Shown here one piece after another: positions 1-6,909 of a DNA stretch of 16,599 bases. The notes under the pieces are model-generated. The model searched no databases. It saw only the letters and a program-made list of their open reading frames with translations, and was not told the DNA's origin. Made by a program: the position numbers and the translations under genes. Origin of the DNA: Candidatus Aminicenantota bacterium. GTDB lineage: Bacteria > Acidobacteriota > Aminicenantia > UBA2199. The DNA is taken from assembly GCA_029939015.1 (NCBI GenBank), contig JAOZTV010000027.1, positions 1-16,599 of the forward strand, given 5' to 3'. Position 1 is the stretch's first letter. Each line of letters begins with the position of its first letter.

Positions 1-88
1 AAATAAGATCACCACCTGCAACTCTGGAAATTATATGATAAGAACTATATTCCTCGCCAACAAAGTATCTCCTTACTCCTCGACCCAT
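1..88 (-). CDS. REP-associated tyrosine transposase (IS200/IS605-like), 5' end only
   Basis: Only the first 29 codons lie in the window; the gene continues past the left edge. The peptide starts MGRGVRRYFVGEEYSSYHII and goes on with SRVAGGDLI. It matches the N-terminus of Y1_Tnp (HUH) transposases of the REP-associated type, which typically begin M-x-R-x-x-R-x-x-x-x-x-x-x-Y-H-(I/V)-x-x-R-(V/G). These enzymes are single-strand DNA nucleases/transposases that act on palindromic repeats; the catalytic HUH and Tyr motifs would lie outside the window. The ATG at 88-86 follows a perfect AGGAGG at 99-94 with a 5-nt spacer, and a near-consensus promoter lies just upstream. The short visible length limits confidence in the subfamily. 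The inverted repeat at 699-825 is a possible but untested substrate. Confidence 0.66.
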   Translation of the reverse strand, partial: MGRGVRRYFVGEEYSSYHIISRVAGGDLI

Positions 89-106
89 TTTAGCCTCCTA
101 AGCTAA

Positions 107-134
107 AGTATAGCAAAAAAAAACTAATTGTCAA
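107..134 (-). promoter_or_regulatory. Sigma-70-like promoter of the REP transposase gene
   Basis: On the minus strand a perfect TTGACA (134-129) is followed after 16 nt by TATACT (112-107). The expected transcription start near position 100 sits directly before the AGGAGG ribosome binding site at 99-94 and the ATG at 88. It lies between the cheW stop and the transposase start, so the transposase need not rely on read-through from cheW. The match is strong for this AT-rich background, but only sequence supports it. Confidence 0.6.
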
Positions 135-143
135 TATATCGTC

Positions 144-677
144 TCAGGCACAATATATATTTCTTGCTTTTTTTTTTGTCCTTTGTTGCTGAATTTTAGC
201 CATATCTTTTACAACAATCAATTCATCAGAAGTAAATATTTTTTCTATATCAAGTACAATAACAAACTCTTCATTAAGCTTGCCCATTCCTTTAATAAAA
301 TCTGTGTCAAGTCTTGTACCAATTTTTGGAGCAGGTTCGATATGTTCAGGCTCAAGCGTTATTACTTCTTTGACTGAGTCTGCCAGAGCCCCTATGAAAG
401 TTTGTTCTCCATCAATAGATATATCAATAATTATAATACAGGTATCAACGGTCTTTTCAGTTTCTTCCATTTCAAATTTCAATCTTAAATCAATTACCGG
501 AACAACTCCACCTCTTAAATTAATTACACCTTTCATAAAATCAGGGGTTTTGGGAACTGTTGTAATCTTCTTATAGTCCATAACCTCACGAACCTTTGAT
601 ATTTCTATACCATATATTTCATTACTTAGAATAAATGTGAACAATTGTCCATCGTCTAATAATTTTGCTTCAGTCAT
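144..677 (-). CDS. cheW: Chemotaxis adaptor protein CheW
   Basis: This 177-residue protein has the usual length and plan of CheW, the cytoplasmic scaffold that couples chemoreceptors to the kinase CheA. Residues 11-35 (FTFILSNEIYGIEISKVREV) form the classic first beta-strand and helix. Residues 40-68 hold the P-x-x-P-x-F-M-K-G-V-I-N-L-R-G region followed by V-V-P-V-I-D-L-R, the family signature. Residues 126-148 (FIKGMGKLNEEFVIVLDIEKIF) form the second subdomain core. The C-terminus is short and lysine-rich. A ribosome binding site AAGGAGA lies about 8 nt before the ATG. The next gene upstream in the same direction is a chemoreceptor, which supports the role. No CheA, CheR or CheB is present in the window. 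Confidence 0.94.
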   Translation of the reverse strand: MTEAKLLDDGQLFTFILSNEIYGIEISKVREVMDYKKITTVPKTPDFMKGVINLRGGVVPVIDLRLKFEMEETEKTVDTCIIIIDISIDGEQTFIGALADSVKEVITLEPEHIEPAPKIGTRLDTDFIKGMGKLNEEFVIVLDIEKIFTSDELIVVKDMAKIQQQRTKKKARNIYCA

Positions 678-698
678 TTTATTGTCTCCTTATTATTA

Positions 699-825
699 AG
701 GCAAAGAGGCAAGTAGGCAGGGAGGCAAAGAGTAAAAAACCTATTAGTTCGTTTTGTAATTAACAAAATGTCTAATAATTATTCTTCTCTTGCCTTTCTG
801 CCTCCTTGCCTACTTCCCTTTCTTC
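699..825. repeat. Inverted repeat made of tandem AGGCANNN octamers around an AT-rich palindrome
   Basis: This element fills most of the 152-bp gap between cheW and the receptor remnant. The left arm has four back-to-back 8-bp units at 699-730: AGGCAAAG, AGGCAAGT, AGGCAGGG and AGGCAAAG. The right arm carries similar units on the other strand. The arms pair best as AAGTAGGCAGGGAGGCA (711-727) against the reverse complement of 799-815, with one mismatch in 17. The inner part (about 743-776) is an imperfect palindrome with TTTTG (752-756) facing CAAAA (764-768). The whole could fold into a long imperfect cruciform or RNA hairpin. It lacks a following T-run on the minus strand, so a simple intrinsic terminator is unlikely. 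It may be a REP- or MITE-like mobile palindrome. Confidence 0.62.
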
Positions 826-829
826 ATTA

Positions 830-1018
830 CTAAAACCTCTCAAAATCGTCATCTTCATTATCTATACCTTTGCTCATATCCAATTTCATCCCATTACTAA
901 CTTTTGGTGCAACAATTGGAGTTCTTTTTATTTGAGGTCTTACTTTTTTTCTTGGTTGTCTATATGGAGCTTGTTTTACAACGTGTACTTGATTTACATT
1001 ATTACCAATATTAAAGAA
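830..1018 (-). pseudogene. C-terminal tail of a methyl-accepting chemotaxis protein, out of frame with the sensor part
   Basis: In the minus frame ending at the TAG at 832-830, 62 codons read FFNIGNNVNQVHVVKQ, then a Pro/Arg/Lys-rich linker, then DNEDDDFERF and stop. The FFNIG start matches the usual end of the MCP cytoplasmic hairpin (consensus like L-x-x-x-I-x-F-F-x-I). A flexible 40-50 residue linker and a terminal pentapeptide of the form x-[FWY]-x-x-[FWY] (here DFERF) are the classic CheR/CheB docking arrangement. The frame opens directly after a TGA at 1021-1019, has no start codon of its own at a plausible place, and overlaps the last codons of the sensor reading frame (994-2085) in another phase. 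I read it as the 3' end of the same ancestral receptor gene. Confidence 0.7.
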
Positions 1019-2085
1019 TCAGATAATGTACCAATTTCATCATTCTGTTTAACTTTAAGGTCTTTTGTAAGATCACCGCCAGCTAAACTTTTAATTATTT
1101 CTACAATATTTCTTATTGGTTTAATTATTATTATTTCTGTACCATAGGCTATTGCAACTAAAAAGACGATAAACATTATCATAAAAGCAATGAGTATATT
1201 AAATATCAGGATTTTATTCTTTTCAATACCTTCAATTACAATGTCTTTTTTTTGTCCTAATATATATATCCCAATTTCTTTTCCATTAAAACTTTTGACT
1301 GGAACCATAGTATATAGATAATTTTTGTCAAAGAGATATTCCCCTTCCATATCAGAGATTTTTATATTCTTTAATAAATCATCTAGAAATTCTTTATCTG
1401 CATTTTTCTGGCTAAGAGTATGATTTTCATATTTTTTATTATCTTTAATTGACTTTCCAATATTCAGATAATCATCTTTCAGAAAATATAAAAATTCGAT
1501 TTTATTCTTACTTAATGTTGTTTTAATTGAGTTTAATCCACCTTCAAAATTTACTATACCAACAAATTTTGACTCAAAAAAAACAGGAAATAGACCCTTC
1601 AGTCTTAGACCTTTACTTGAAACCTCAGGTGTAACTATTGGCTTTTGATTATTTTTAACCTCTTTATAGGCATCTGAATAAGATAGTTCTTCACCAAAAG
1701 AGTTTGATTTCCATGATTTTACAAAAGATTTTAAATCTTTATCAATTAAATGAAATTTAACATTTTTAAATCCTGTGTTCTTTTTATATATACCACTATA
1801 TTTTTTAAGCACCGAAATACAGGTATCCCTGTCTCCGCTTGACATAGCTTCTTCAATTAAGGGGTTATTGGCAATTTGCAGAGCATTTGTCAACCATACC
1901 TTATCTTTTGCTATCAATGCGTTTTGGAGTTCGGCTTTAAAACTGGTTGATGTTCTTAATAAGGTCTCATCTTCAATTGTAGAAAGTTTTTGTAAGATAT
2001 AAGGGATTATTATCAAACTTGATATAATTAAAATCCCAAACAAAATAAAAATAATTTTTCTTCTAATAGTTAATTTTTTGTTCAT
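994..2085 (-). CDS. Truncated methyl-accepting chemotaxis protein: sensor and HAMP without signalling domain
   Basis: This 363-residue frame encodes the front half of a chemoreceptor. It has a membrane helix at about residues 11-31, a periplasmic sensor at about 35-290, a second membrane helix at about 293-314, and a HAMP domain at 318-357 (I-K-P-I-R, then G-G-D-L-T, then N-D-E-I-G-T-L). The sensor resembles a double-Cache domain of the dCache_3 kind; the stretch FHLIDKDLKSFVKSW (111-125) followed by FGEEL is characteristic. Reading stops six codons after the HAMP end, so the roughly 250-300 residue signalling hairpin that binds CheW and CheA is absent. An MCP tail follows in another frame at 830-1018. 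The start is well supported by AGGAGG five nt before the ATG. As it stands the product could bind a ligand but not signal to CheA. Confidence 0.85.
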   Translation of the reverse strand: MNKKLTIRRKIIFILFGILIISSLIIIPYILQKLSTIEDETLLRTSTSFKAELQNALIAKDKVWLTNALQIANNPLIEEAMSSGDRDTCISVLKKYSGIYKKNTGFKNVKFHLIDKDLKSFVKSWKSNSFGEELSYSDAYKEVKNNQKPIVTPEVSSKGLRLKGLFPVFFESKFVGIVNFEGGLNSIKTTLSKNKIEFLYFLKDDYLNIGKSIKDNKKYENHTLSQKNADKEFLDDLLKNIKISDMEGEYLFDKNYLYTMVPVKSFNGKEIGIYILGQKKDIVIEGIEKNKILIFNILIAFMIMFIVFLVAIAYGTEIIIIKPIRNIVEIIKSLAGGDLTKDLKVKQNDEIGTLSDSLILVIM

Positions 2086-2117
2086 AATTCCTCCTACAAA
2101 AACATATCTTATATTAA

Positions 2118-2146
2118 ATAATATAGATAATAAAAAAAATAAGCAA
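2118..2146 (-). promoter_or_regulatory. Possible promoter for the receptor gene
   Basis: On the minus strand TTGCTT (2146-2141) and TATTAT (2123-2118) are 17 nt apart in the 110-bp gap between the DUF4301 stop and the receptor start. The -10 is good and the -35 is weak (three of six). The gap is almost all A and T, so chance matches are likely. The gap contains no convincing terminator for the long upstream operon, only an AT-only palindrome near 2156-2176. Confidence 0.3.
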
Positions 2147-2195
2147 GAGTTTATTGTTAAAAATATTTTTTTTACTAAGTTGTTCGGTGAATAAT

Positions 2196-3701
2196 TTAGA
2201 TATTATTCTCCTGATGATTATTTTTAAGTAAGTCATTAACTGTTTTGACAGGATTAAATGTTATTAAAGGCACTTCTACAAAAACTGTAATCCAGTCTGA
2301 CATAGCCCCATTCCATAAGCCTGGAAGTTCTAAGGCTTTTAGCATTTTTCCATTTTTAGATTTTTCTGAAATAAAAAAAGCATCATTGTCAATAAAATTC
2401 TTTAAATTATATTTTACTCCTTTATAGTCTTTGATTGCACAAATAATATCAACAGGATTAAAAAACTTAGCTTTACTGAAAATATTAAACTGATTTTTGT
2501 TCGATTTATTAACCGATGCACTTTCAATTATCTGCAAAGAAATTTCTCCATTCCGTCTAACCCAATATGGACCACCACCAGGTTCACCTTCATTTTTTAC
2601 CATGCCACAAACTCTTATAGGTCTATGTAATTTGTTTTTAAGGGTTTTTATTTGATTCTTAATACTAAGTTTATAGAAGTTATCTGCAAATTGTATATTT
2701 AATGTATCAACACAATAATTTATAATTTTTTTTACTACTTCATCTTTTATATTTGTGTTTTCTAATATTTTACAAAATTCAAAAACCTGATTTCTGATAT
2801 TAATAATATAACCAGCAAGTATTTTTTTATAATAATTTGTTTTGACAGATAGTTTTTTTATAACAACATTATCTATGTTTTTTATAAAAATAATATCTGC
2901 ATCCAATTCATTGAGATTTTCTATTAATGCACCATGACCACCAGGTCTAAAAAGGATTTCATTATTAATTTTAAAGAGTACATTATTTTCATTAAGTGCA
3001 ATAGTTTGAGTGTATTCCTTTTGCTCAGATAAAGATATATTCAATGATTTTGAGTCTATATTTTTAAAAAATATATCTTTAAATTCTTTTGATATAGTAA
3101 AATGAAGATAAGTGTTGTCGTTTAATCCTCTTGCATAATTAAGTCCTTCATCAATATGCTCATCAATTGGTGTTTTGATTCCAGTTTTATCTATATGAAA
3201 TTTTAATACTGCCTTAGGTAAGTTTGCATAATTCAAACCATTTTCGGTTAATAAATATTTTAAAATAATCCGAATATCATTGTTTTTTATACATTCTTTT
3301 AAATCATAACCATTTTTTTTTATGCAGACATTGAGTTCGTCTGTAAATGCAAAAAAATTATTTTCTATACCCGTTACAAATTCATCTATGTAATTATTTT
3401 GTTCCATGGTTTCATCATTATAATAAGATATTAAATCAAGAAACATTCTACTTGCAGCACCAGATGCTGGTATAAATTTCAAAAGCTTTAAACTTGTTCT
3501 ATTTTCTTCAAAAAAAGATAGATAAAAACTCTCTTCATTTTTTGTCATTTTTTTTATTCCATCATTCAAAGCTGCAGGACGCATTAGTTCAGAAAATATT
3601 GTACCCTTTTTAATCCTTTCAATTTGTTCTAATATTTGCTCTTTATTTATGTTTTTTTTATTTATTAATTGTAAGTCTTTTTTTGTTATTTTATTTTCCA
3701 T
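2196..3701 (-). CDS. DUF4301 family protein, possible sugar nucleotidyltransferase-like enzyme
   Basis: At 501 residues this matches the usual length of DUF4301 proteins and carries their hallmark motifs. These are RPA near 41-43, FIPASGAASRMF at 76-87, a TP-x-x-E/D-x-H segment followed by LHFT (177-202), RPGGHGALIENLN at 252-264, RVCGMVKNEGEPGGGPYWV at 363-381, and GLWNGAMSDW then TFNPVKTVNDLL near the end. The family has no established function known to me. The GGHG motif and Gly/Ala-rich loop recall UDP-sugar pyrophosphorylase-like nucleotidyltransferases, so nucleotide-sugar synthesis is a reasonable inference. The gene overlaps the preceding flavoprotein gene by 11 bp and has GAGGAG seven nt before its ATG. 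It ends a cluster containing a GT2 and a WecA-type transferase, which fits a sugar-activation role. Confidence 0.85.
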   Translation of the reverse strand: MENKITKKDLQLINKKNINKEQILEQIERIKKGTIFSELMRPAALNDGIKKMTKNEESFYLSFFEENRTSLKLLKFIPASGAASRMFLDLISYYNDETMEQNNYIDEFVTGIENNFFAFTDELNVCIKKNGYDLKECIKNNDIRIILKYLLTENGLNYANLPKAVLKFHIDKTGIKTPIDEHIDEGLNYARGLNDNTYLHFTISKEFKDIFFKNIDSKSLNISLSEQKEYTQTIALNENNVLFKINNEILFRPGGHGALIENLNELDADIIFIKNIDNVVIKKLSVKTNYYKKILAGYIINIRNQVFEFCKILENTNIKDEVVKKIINYCVDTLNIQFADNFYKLSIKNQIKTLKNKLHRPIRVCGMVKNEGEPGGGPYWVRRNGEISLQIIESASVNKSNKNQFNIFSKAKFFNPVDIICAIKDYKGVKYNLKNFIDNDAFFISEKSKNGKMLKALELPGLWNGAMSDWITVFVEVPLITFNPVKTVNDLLKNNHQENNI

Positions 3702-4947
3702 TATTTATCTCCTCAGCAGTTTTAATTGCATTTTGTATATCGTCACTCATTGAGGTATAATCCCAGGAACCGTATCTTCCTATTGAATAAATATCACTAC
3801 TTTTAAGATTTTTTAATGTTTGAGGAACAATATCCCCCCATTCTTTATCAAATAATATATACGACACAGGTATAAACTTATTACTTATAAATTTTATCTC
3901 GTCTTTATATTTAACTACTCCAAGCGTTTTTAAAATGTTAAAAACAGATTCTAAACCACCTTGAGAGCCTGTTTTATTATTTGTAATTGTTTGCTCAAGA
4001 TAGCCTGATATTCTACCTCGTCCAGGATAATATCCAAATCTATAAAAAGGGCATTCTTTGTCTGGCAAATAAACCCAATGAAATCTTTTTCTTCTTTTTT
4101 TTAGTACAACATTTGTTATAAGTGTTGAAATGTTTTTTAATCCCAATTCCATATTATCAATGTTTTTATTTATTGATATTTTAAGAAACTCTTTTAAGGG
4201 CATTGTATTTATAAGTTTTTTATATTGATATTGATTATTATTTGTATAAATAATTTTGTTTTTTATATCAATTTTTATCACTTCTGTGTTGTAGAGAATA
4301 TTCTTTTCCAAATCTTTTGAGAAATTATTAATAAAATATTTTAAAGCATTTTCTGGATAATAAAAAGCAGGATTATATCCAATGGCTTTAAATTTTTTAC
4401 CATTATAACCATCTAAAACTTCTTTTTTGTTAGGAATAGGAATACTCCCCTTGTCTTTAGAATGAATTAATTGTTTTAGTTCCATACTATAGTATTTTGA
4501 TAAAAATGGTTTAAAAAAAACATTGTATAACGATTTACCGAAAGAATCTATCAAATGTTCTTCAAGGTTATTTGAATTATCATTGTTTTTTTTCATATTT
4601 ATTATTTCATTTAAAATATTGTTTTTTAAAAGATATGGAAAAAAAGACAGATGATATTGAACAGGAAAAGGCATAAATTTATTTAAAACATATACCTTGC
4701 TATTTTTTATATATCTTGTAAATTTTGAATATTTTTTAATATAATTATATATATGCTCTTTATTTTGAAAATGAAAATAATGCCCGCCATAGTCAAAGTC
4801 ATAACCATTATCCGAATATTGGCCTGATAAGCCACCGCATTCATTGTTTTTTTCAATTATTAAATAATTGTTTCTTATGTGTTTGGCAACTGTAAGCCCT
4901 GAAATACCTGCTCCGATAATGATAGTATCATAAGATTGATTAATCAT
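3691..4947 (-). CDS. FAD-dependent oxidoreductase, UDP-galactopyranose mutase / amine oxidase-like
   Basis: The 418-residue protein opens with a Rossmann dinucleotide-binding motif, IIIGAGISG (residues 9-17), with E32 placed to bind the adenosine ribose. C-G-G-L (37-40) and D-Y-G-G-H-Y-F (52-58) follow, as in flavin amine oxidases and UDP-galactopyranose mutase-like proteins. The C-terminal FAD-binding stretch G-R-Y-G-S-W-D-Y (390-397) followed by S-M-x-D is also typical. Databases often name such proteins protoporphyrinogen oxidase-like, but heme synthesis is unlikely here. Its neighbours are a lipid-linked sugar transferase, a GT2 and DUF4301, so a redox or isomerase step on a nucleotide or lipid-linked sugar is inferred. 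It overlaps DUF4301 by 11 bp and starts 9 bp after the WecA-type gene. Its Shine-Dalgarno is weak, so translational coupling is likely. Confidence 0.78.
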   Translation of the reverse strand: MINQSYDTIIIGAGISGLTVAKHIRNNYLIIEKNNECGGLSGQYSDNGYDFDYGGHYFHFQNKEHIYNYIKKYSKFTRYIKNSKVYVLNKFMPFPVQYHLSFFPYLLKNNILNEIINMKKNNDNSNNLEEHLIDSFGKSLYNVFFKPFLSKYYSMELKQLIHSKDKGSIPIPNKKEVLDGYNGKKFKAIGYNPAFYYPENALKYFINNFSKDLEKNILYNTEVIKIDIKNKIIYTNNNQYQYKKLINTMPLKEFLKISINKNIDNMELGLKNISTLITNVVLKKRRKRFHWVYLPDKECPFYRFGYYPGRGRISGYLEQTITNNKTGSQGGLESVFNILKTLGVVKYKDEIKFISNKFIPVSYILFDKEWGDIVPQTLKNLKSSDIYSIGRYGSWDYTSMSDDIQNAIKTAEEINNGK

Positions 4948-4956
4948 TATAAGTAA

Positions 4957-5958
4957 TTAATCCATTTTTACATCTGCAAGCCATAAACCAATAATTCCAA
5001 AAAATAAGGCAAGACAGACTGCAGTAATAATAGTAAAAATTGAATTTTGAAAAAAACTAATAAGTACTATAATTGCAATAAATAATTGAATGAAAATTAT
5101 ATACAAGACTGTTTTAGGAGTTGACAAAGATTTCTTTTTTTTTAATCTGAGTGCAAAATGATCAGGACTTCCAAGAAACGGAGAAATACCCTTAAAAATC
5201 CTTAAAATAATAACATAAGTAATATCAAAAATAGGGATTGCAAGAATACCTATTGCAAGAATAAAACCTGAATCATTATACGTCGTATAATCAAGCATTA
5301 TTGTTAAAGAGCCTAAAATCATCCCGACAAGCATTGAACCTGCGTCTCCAAGATAAATTGTAGCAGGAGCCCAGTTAAATTTTAAAAATGCAAATAGAGA
5401 CCCTGCAAGACTAAGAGATAAAATAGTAATTAAAAAATTATTATTAAATAATGATAAAATAAAAATTATTATTGATGCAATCAGGGCAATTGAAGATGCC
5501 AGACCGTCCATAATATCAATAATATTAATTGCGTTAATTATAGACAATATCCATAAAAATGACAAAACAGCATTTAACCAGTAAGGTATGAAAAGAAGAT
5601 TAATAAAAATACCGCTTTTTATCAGTACAAAAGTAGCAATTACTTGAAACCAGAATTTAATTTGTGGAGTTAATGCCTGAAGATCATCAAATAAGCCAAC
5701 TATTAAAAGAATAGAACCAGCAAAAAGTATTCCCAATAATTCCTTATTGAATGGTACCAATAAGGCAACCGGTGCAATAAAGGCAAAATAAACAATTACA
5801 CCACCCATATATGGAACAGGTTCCTTTTGCTTTTTAAGTCTTCCATCAGGATAATCTAAAATTTTATACCTATGAGCTACTTTTTTTGTTATAGGTGTAC
5901 CATAAATTGTAATCAAAAATGACAGGATAAAAGATAACATCAATATAATTACAATCAT
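4957..5958 (-). CDS. WecA/TagO/MraY-family undecaprenyl-phosphate sugar-1-phosphate transferase
   Basis: This 333-residue multi-spanning membrane protein (about ten hydrophobic helices) has every signature of the polyprenyl-phosphate HexNAc-1-phosphate transferase family. These are D-Y-P-D-x-R with P-Y-M-G-G (36-53), the Mg-binding D-D-L pair at 91-92, N-A-I-N-I-I-D-I-M-D-G-L-A (142-154), the Y-L-G-D-A-G-S loop (202-208), and S-P-D-H-F-A-L-R-L (264-272) at the cytoplasmic end. Such enzymes move a HexNAc-1-phosphate from its UDP donor to undecaprenyl phosphate, starting a lipid-linked glycan. The S-P-D-H-x-x-x-R-L form favours WecA-like enzymes over MraY, and no peptidoglycan genes are near. 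The start follows the GT2 stop by one base. The likely product is an O-antigen, capsule or similar surface glycan; the exact sugar cannot be read from sequence. Confidence 0.9.
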   Translation of the reverse strand: MIVIILMLSFILSFLITIYGTPITKKVAHRYKILDYPDGRLKKQKEPVPYMGGVIVYFAFIAPVALLVPFNKELLGILFAGSILLIVGLFDDLQALTPQIKFWFQVIATFVLIKSGIFINLLFIPYWLNAVLSFLWILSIINAINIIDIMDGLASSIALIASIIIFILSLFNNNFLITILSLSLAGSLFAFLKFNWAPATIYLGDAGSMLVGMILGSLTIMLDYTTYNDSGFILAIGILAIPIFDITYVIILRIFKGISPFLGSPDHFALRLKKKKSLSTPKTVLYIIFIQLFIAIIVLISFFQNSIFTIITAVCLALFFGIIGLWLADVKMD

Positions 5959-5959
5959 T

Positions 5960-6907
5960 TTAATTATTATTCCTTATAATCATTTTTTTTAATAAATTCC
6001 TCTTTCTAAAAGCTCTTATAATAAAATTTGATGATTTAATAAGTTTTATTATAATTTTTGGAGAACTAAATGTCAACATTCCAACCCATAAAATATCTTT
6101 AAATATAATTAAAGGAATAAGATACCAGAAATCTTTAAAATAAAAATTTTTAATTAATGTAAGATATCTGTTTTTTACAAGATGGTATTTTATATTAGAA
6201 TCTCTGCCAAGTGATAAGGCTATTTTAGATAAAAAAGTCTTCTTAAGAGTTGCACTTCTATAATGATAAACAATAGCCTTTGGATAAAACATAATATTCA
6301 AACCTAATAAATTTGCTCTCCAGCCTATATCAAAATCTTCCCAGAACATAAAAAAATCTTCATCGTAGTATTTACCATCTAATTTTAATTTTTCTAAAGA
6401 ATGGTGACTAAAAACTGTAGCAGCTCCACATACTGAAAATATTTTTCTTTTTTCAAATTTCATATCACTAGCTTTTTTATTATAACCAATTTCCTTAGGA
6501 TATAAGAACAAAGAATATTCCTGACCAGCCGAATCAATTGTTTTTTTATCAAACCGTAACATAAGAGGCGAAAGCATATCTATTTCTGTATTATTCGCAA
6601 AACAATATTTGGTATTTGCTACGAAATTGCTCTCTAATAAAACATCGGCATTAGAAATCACATAGAGGTCGGATTTTCTATATCCAATACCAATATTTGC
6701 AGCTTTTGAATAGCCTGAATTATAATCTAATTTTATGCAGTTTAAATTTTTGTAATTATTGATAATGTTTTTAGTATTATCCTGAGAATTATTATCAACA
6801 ATAATTATATTATTAAAATCTATTGATTGGGAAAATGCAGAATCTAAACAAGACCCAATAAATTTCTCAGAATTATAAGTAATAATTATTAAAGAAATTG
6901 ACAGCAA
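5960..6907 (-). CDS. Family 2 glycosyltransferase (rhamnosyltransferase-like)
   Basis: The 315-residue protein begins with the GT-A fold start SLIIITYN (5-12) and has I-I-V-D-N-N-S (35-41), the usual UDP/dTDP-binding strand. N-S-G-Y-S-K-A-A-N-x-G at 63-73 follows, then N-A-D (86-88) in the DxD metal-binding position. The acceptor motif is Y-Y-D-E-D-F-F-M-F-W-E-D-F-D (180-193), with W-R-A-N-x-x-G after it. This pattern fits the GT2 subfamily that adds rhamnose or similar sugars to lipid-linked glycans. The C-terminal 70 residues are basic and hydrophobic, suggesting membrane association. The start is TTG: no in-frame ATG precedes the fold, the TTG lies two nt after the upstream stop, and a TAGGAA about ten nt before it can serve as ribosome binding site. 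Confidence 0.9.
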   Translation of the reverse strand: MLSISLIIITYNSEKFIGSCLDSAFSQSIDFNNIIIVDNNSQDNTKNIINNYKNLNCIKLDYNSGYSKAANIGIGYRKSDLYVISNADVLLESNFVANTKYCFANNTEIDMLSPLMLRFDKKTIDSAGQEYSLFLYPKEIGYNKKASDMKFEKRKIFSVCGAATVFSHHSLEKLKLDGKYYDEDFFMFWEDFDIGWRANLLGLNIMFYPKAIVYHYRSATLKKTFLSKIALSLGRDSNIKYHLVKNRYLTLIKNFYFKDFWYLIPLIIFKDILWVGMLTFSSPKIIIKLIKSSNFIIRAFRKRNLLKKMIIRNNN

Positions 6908-6909
6908 AA

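Noticed and set aside
101..123. GCTA-AAGTA-TAGC hairpin beside an A-run, as a terminator for cheW
   Set aside because: For minus-strand transcription the T-run comes before the hairpin, not after it, and the stem is only four base pairs; the same bases form the -10 region of the transposase promoter.
699..825. CRISPR array
   Set aside because: The repeat units are only 8 bp, contiguous without spacers, and inverted in the second half.
994..1018. A simple one-base sequencing error in the receptor
   Set aside because: Correcting the phase would join HAMP directly to the MCP tail, still without the signalling hairpin, so an indel alone cannot restore a normal receptor.
806..1147. Plus-strand open frame of 113 codons
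   Set aside because: It lies antisense to the receptor and its tail, has no recognisable domain and no ribosome binding site, and its hydrophobic look comes from AT-rich antisense sequence.
2156..2176. AT-only palindrome after the DUF4301 gene as an intrinsic terminator
   Set aside because: The stem has almost no G-C pairs and would be unstable; such palindromes are expected by chance at this composition.
3691..4947. Protoporphyrinogen oxidase (hemG/hemY) of heme synthesis
   Set aside because: Only the general flavin-binding motifs support it; no heme genes are near and the neighbours act on lipid-linked sugars.
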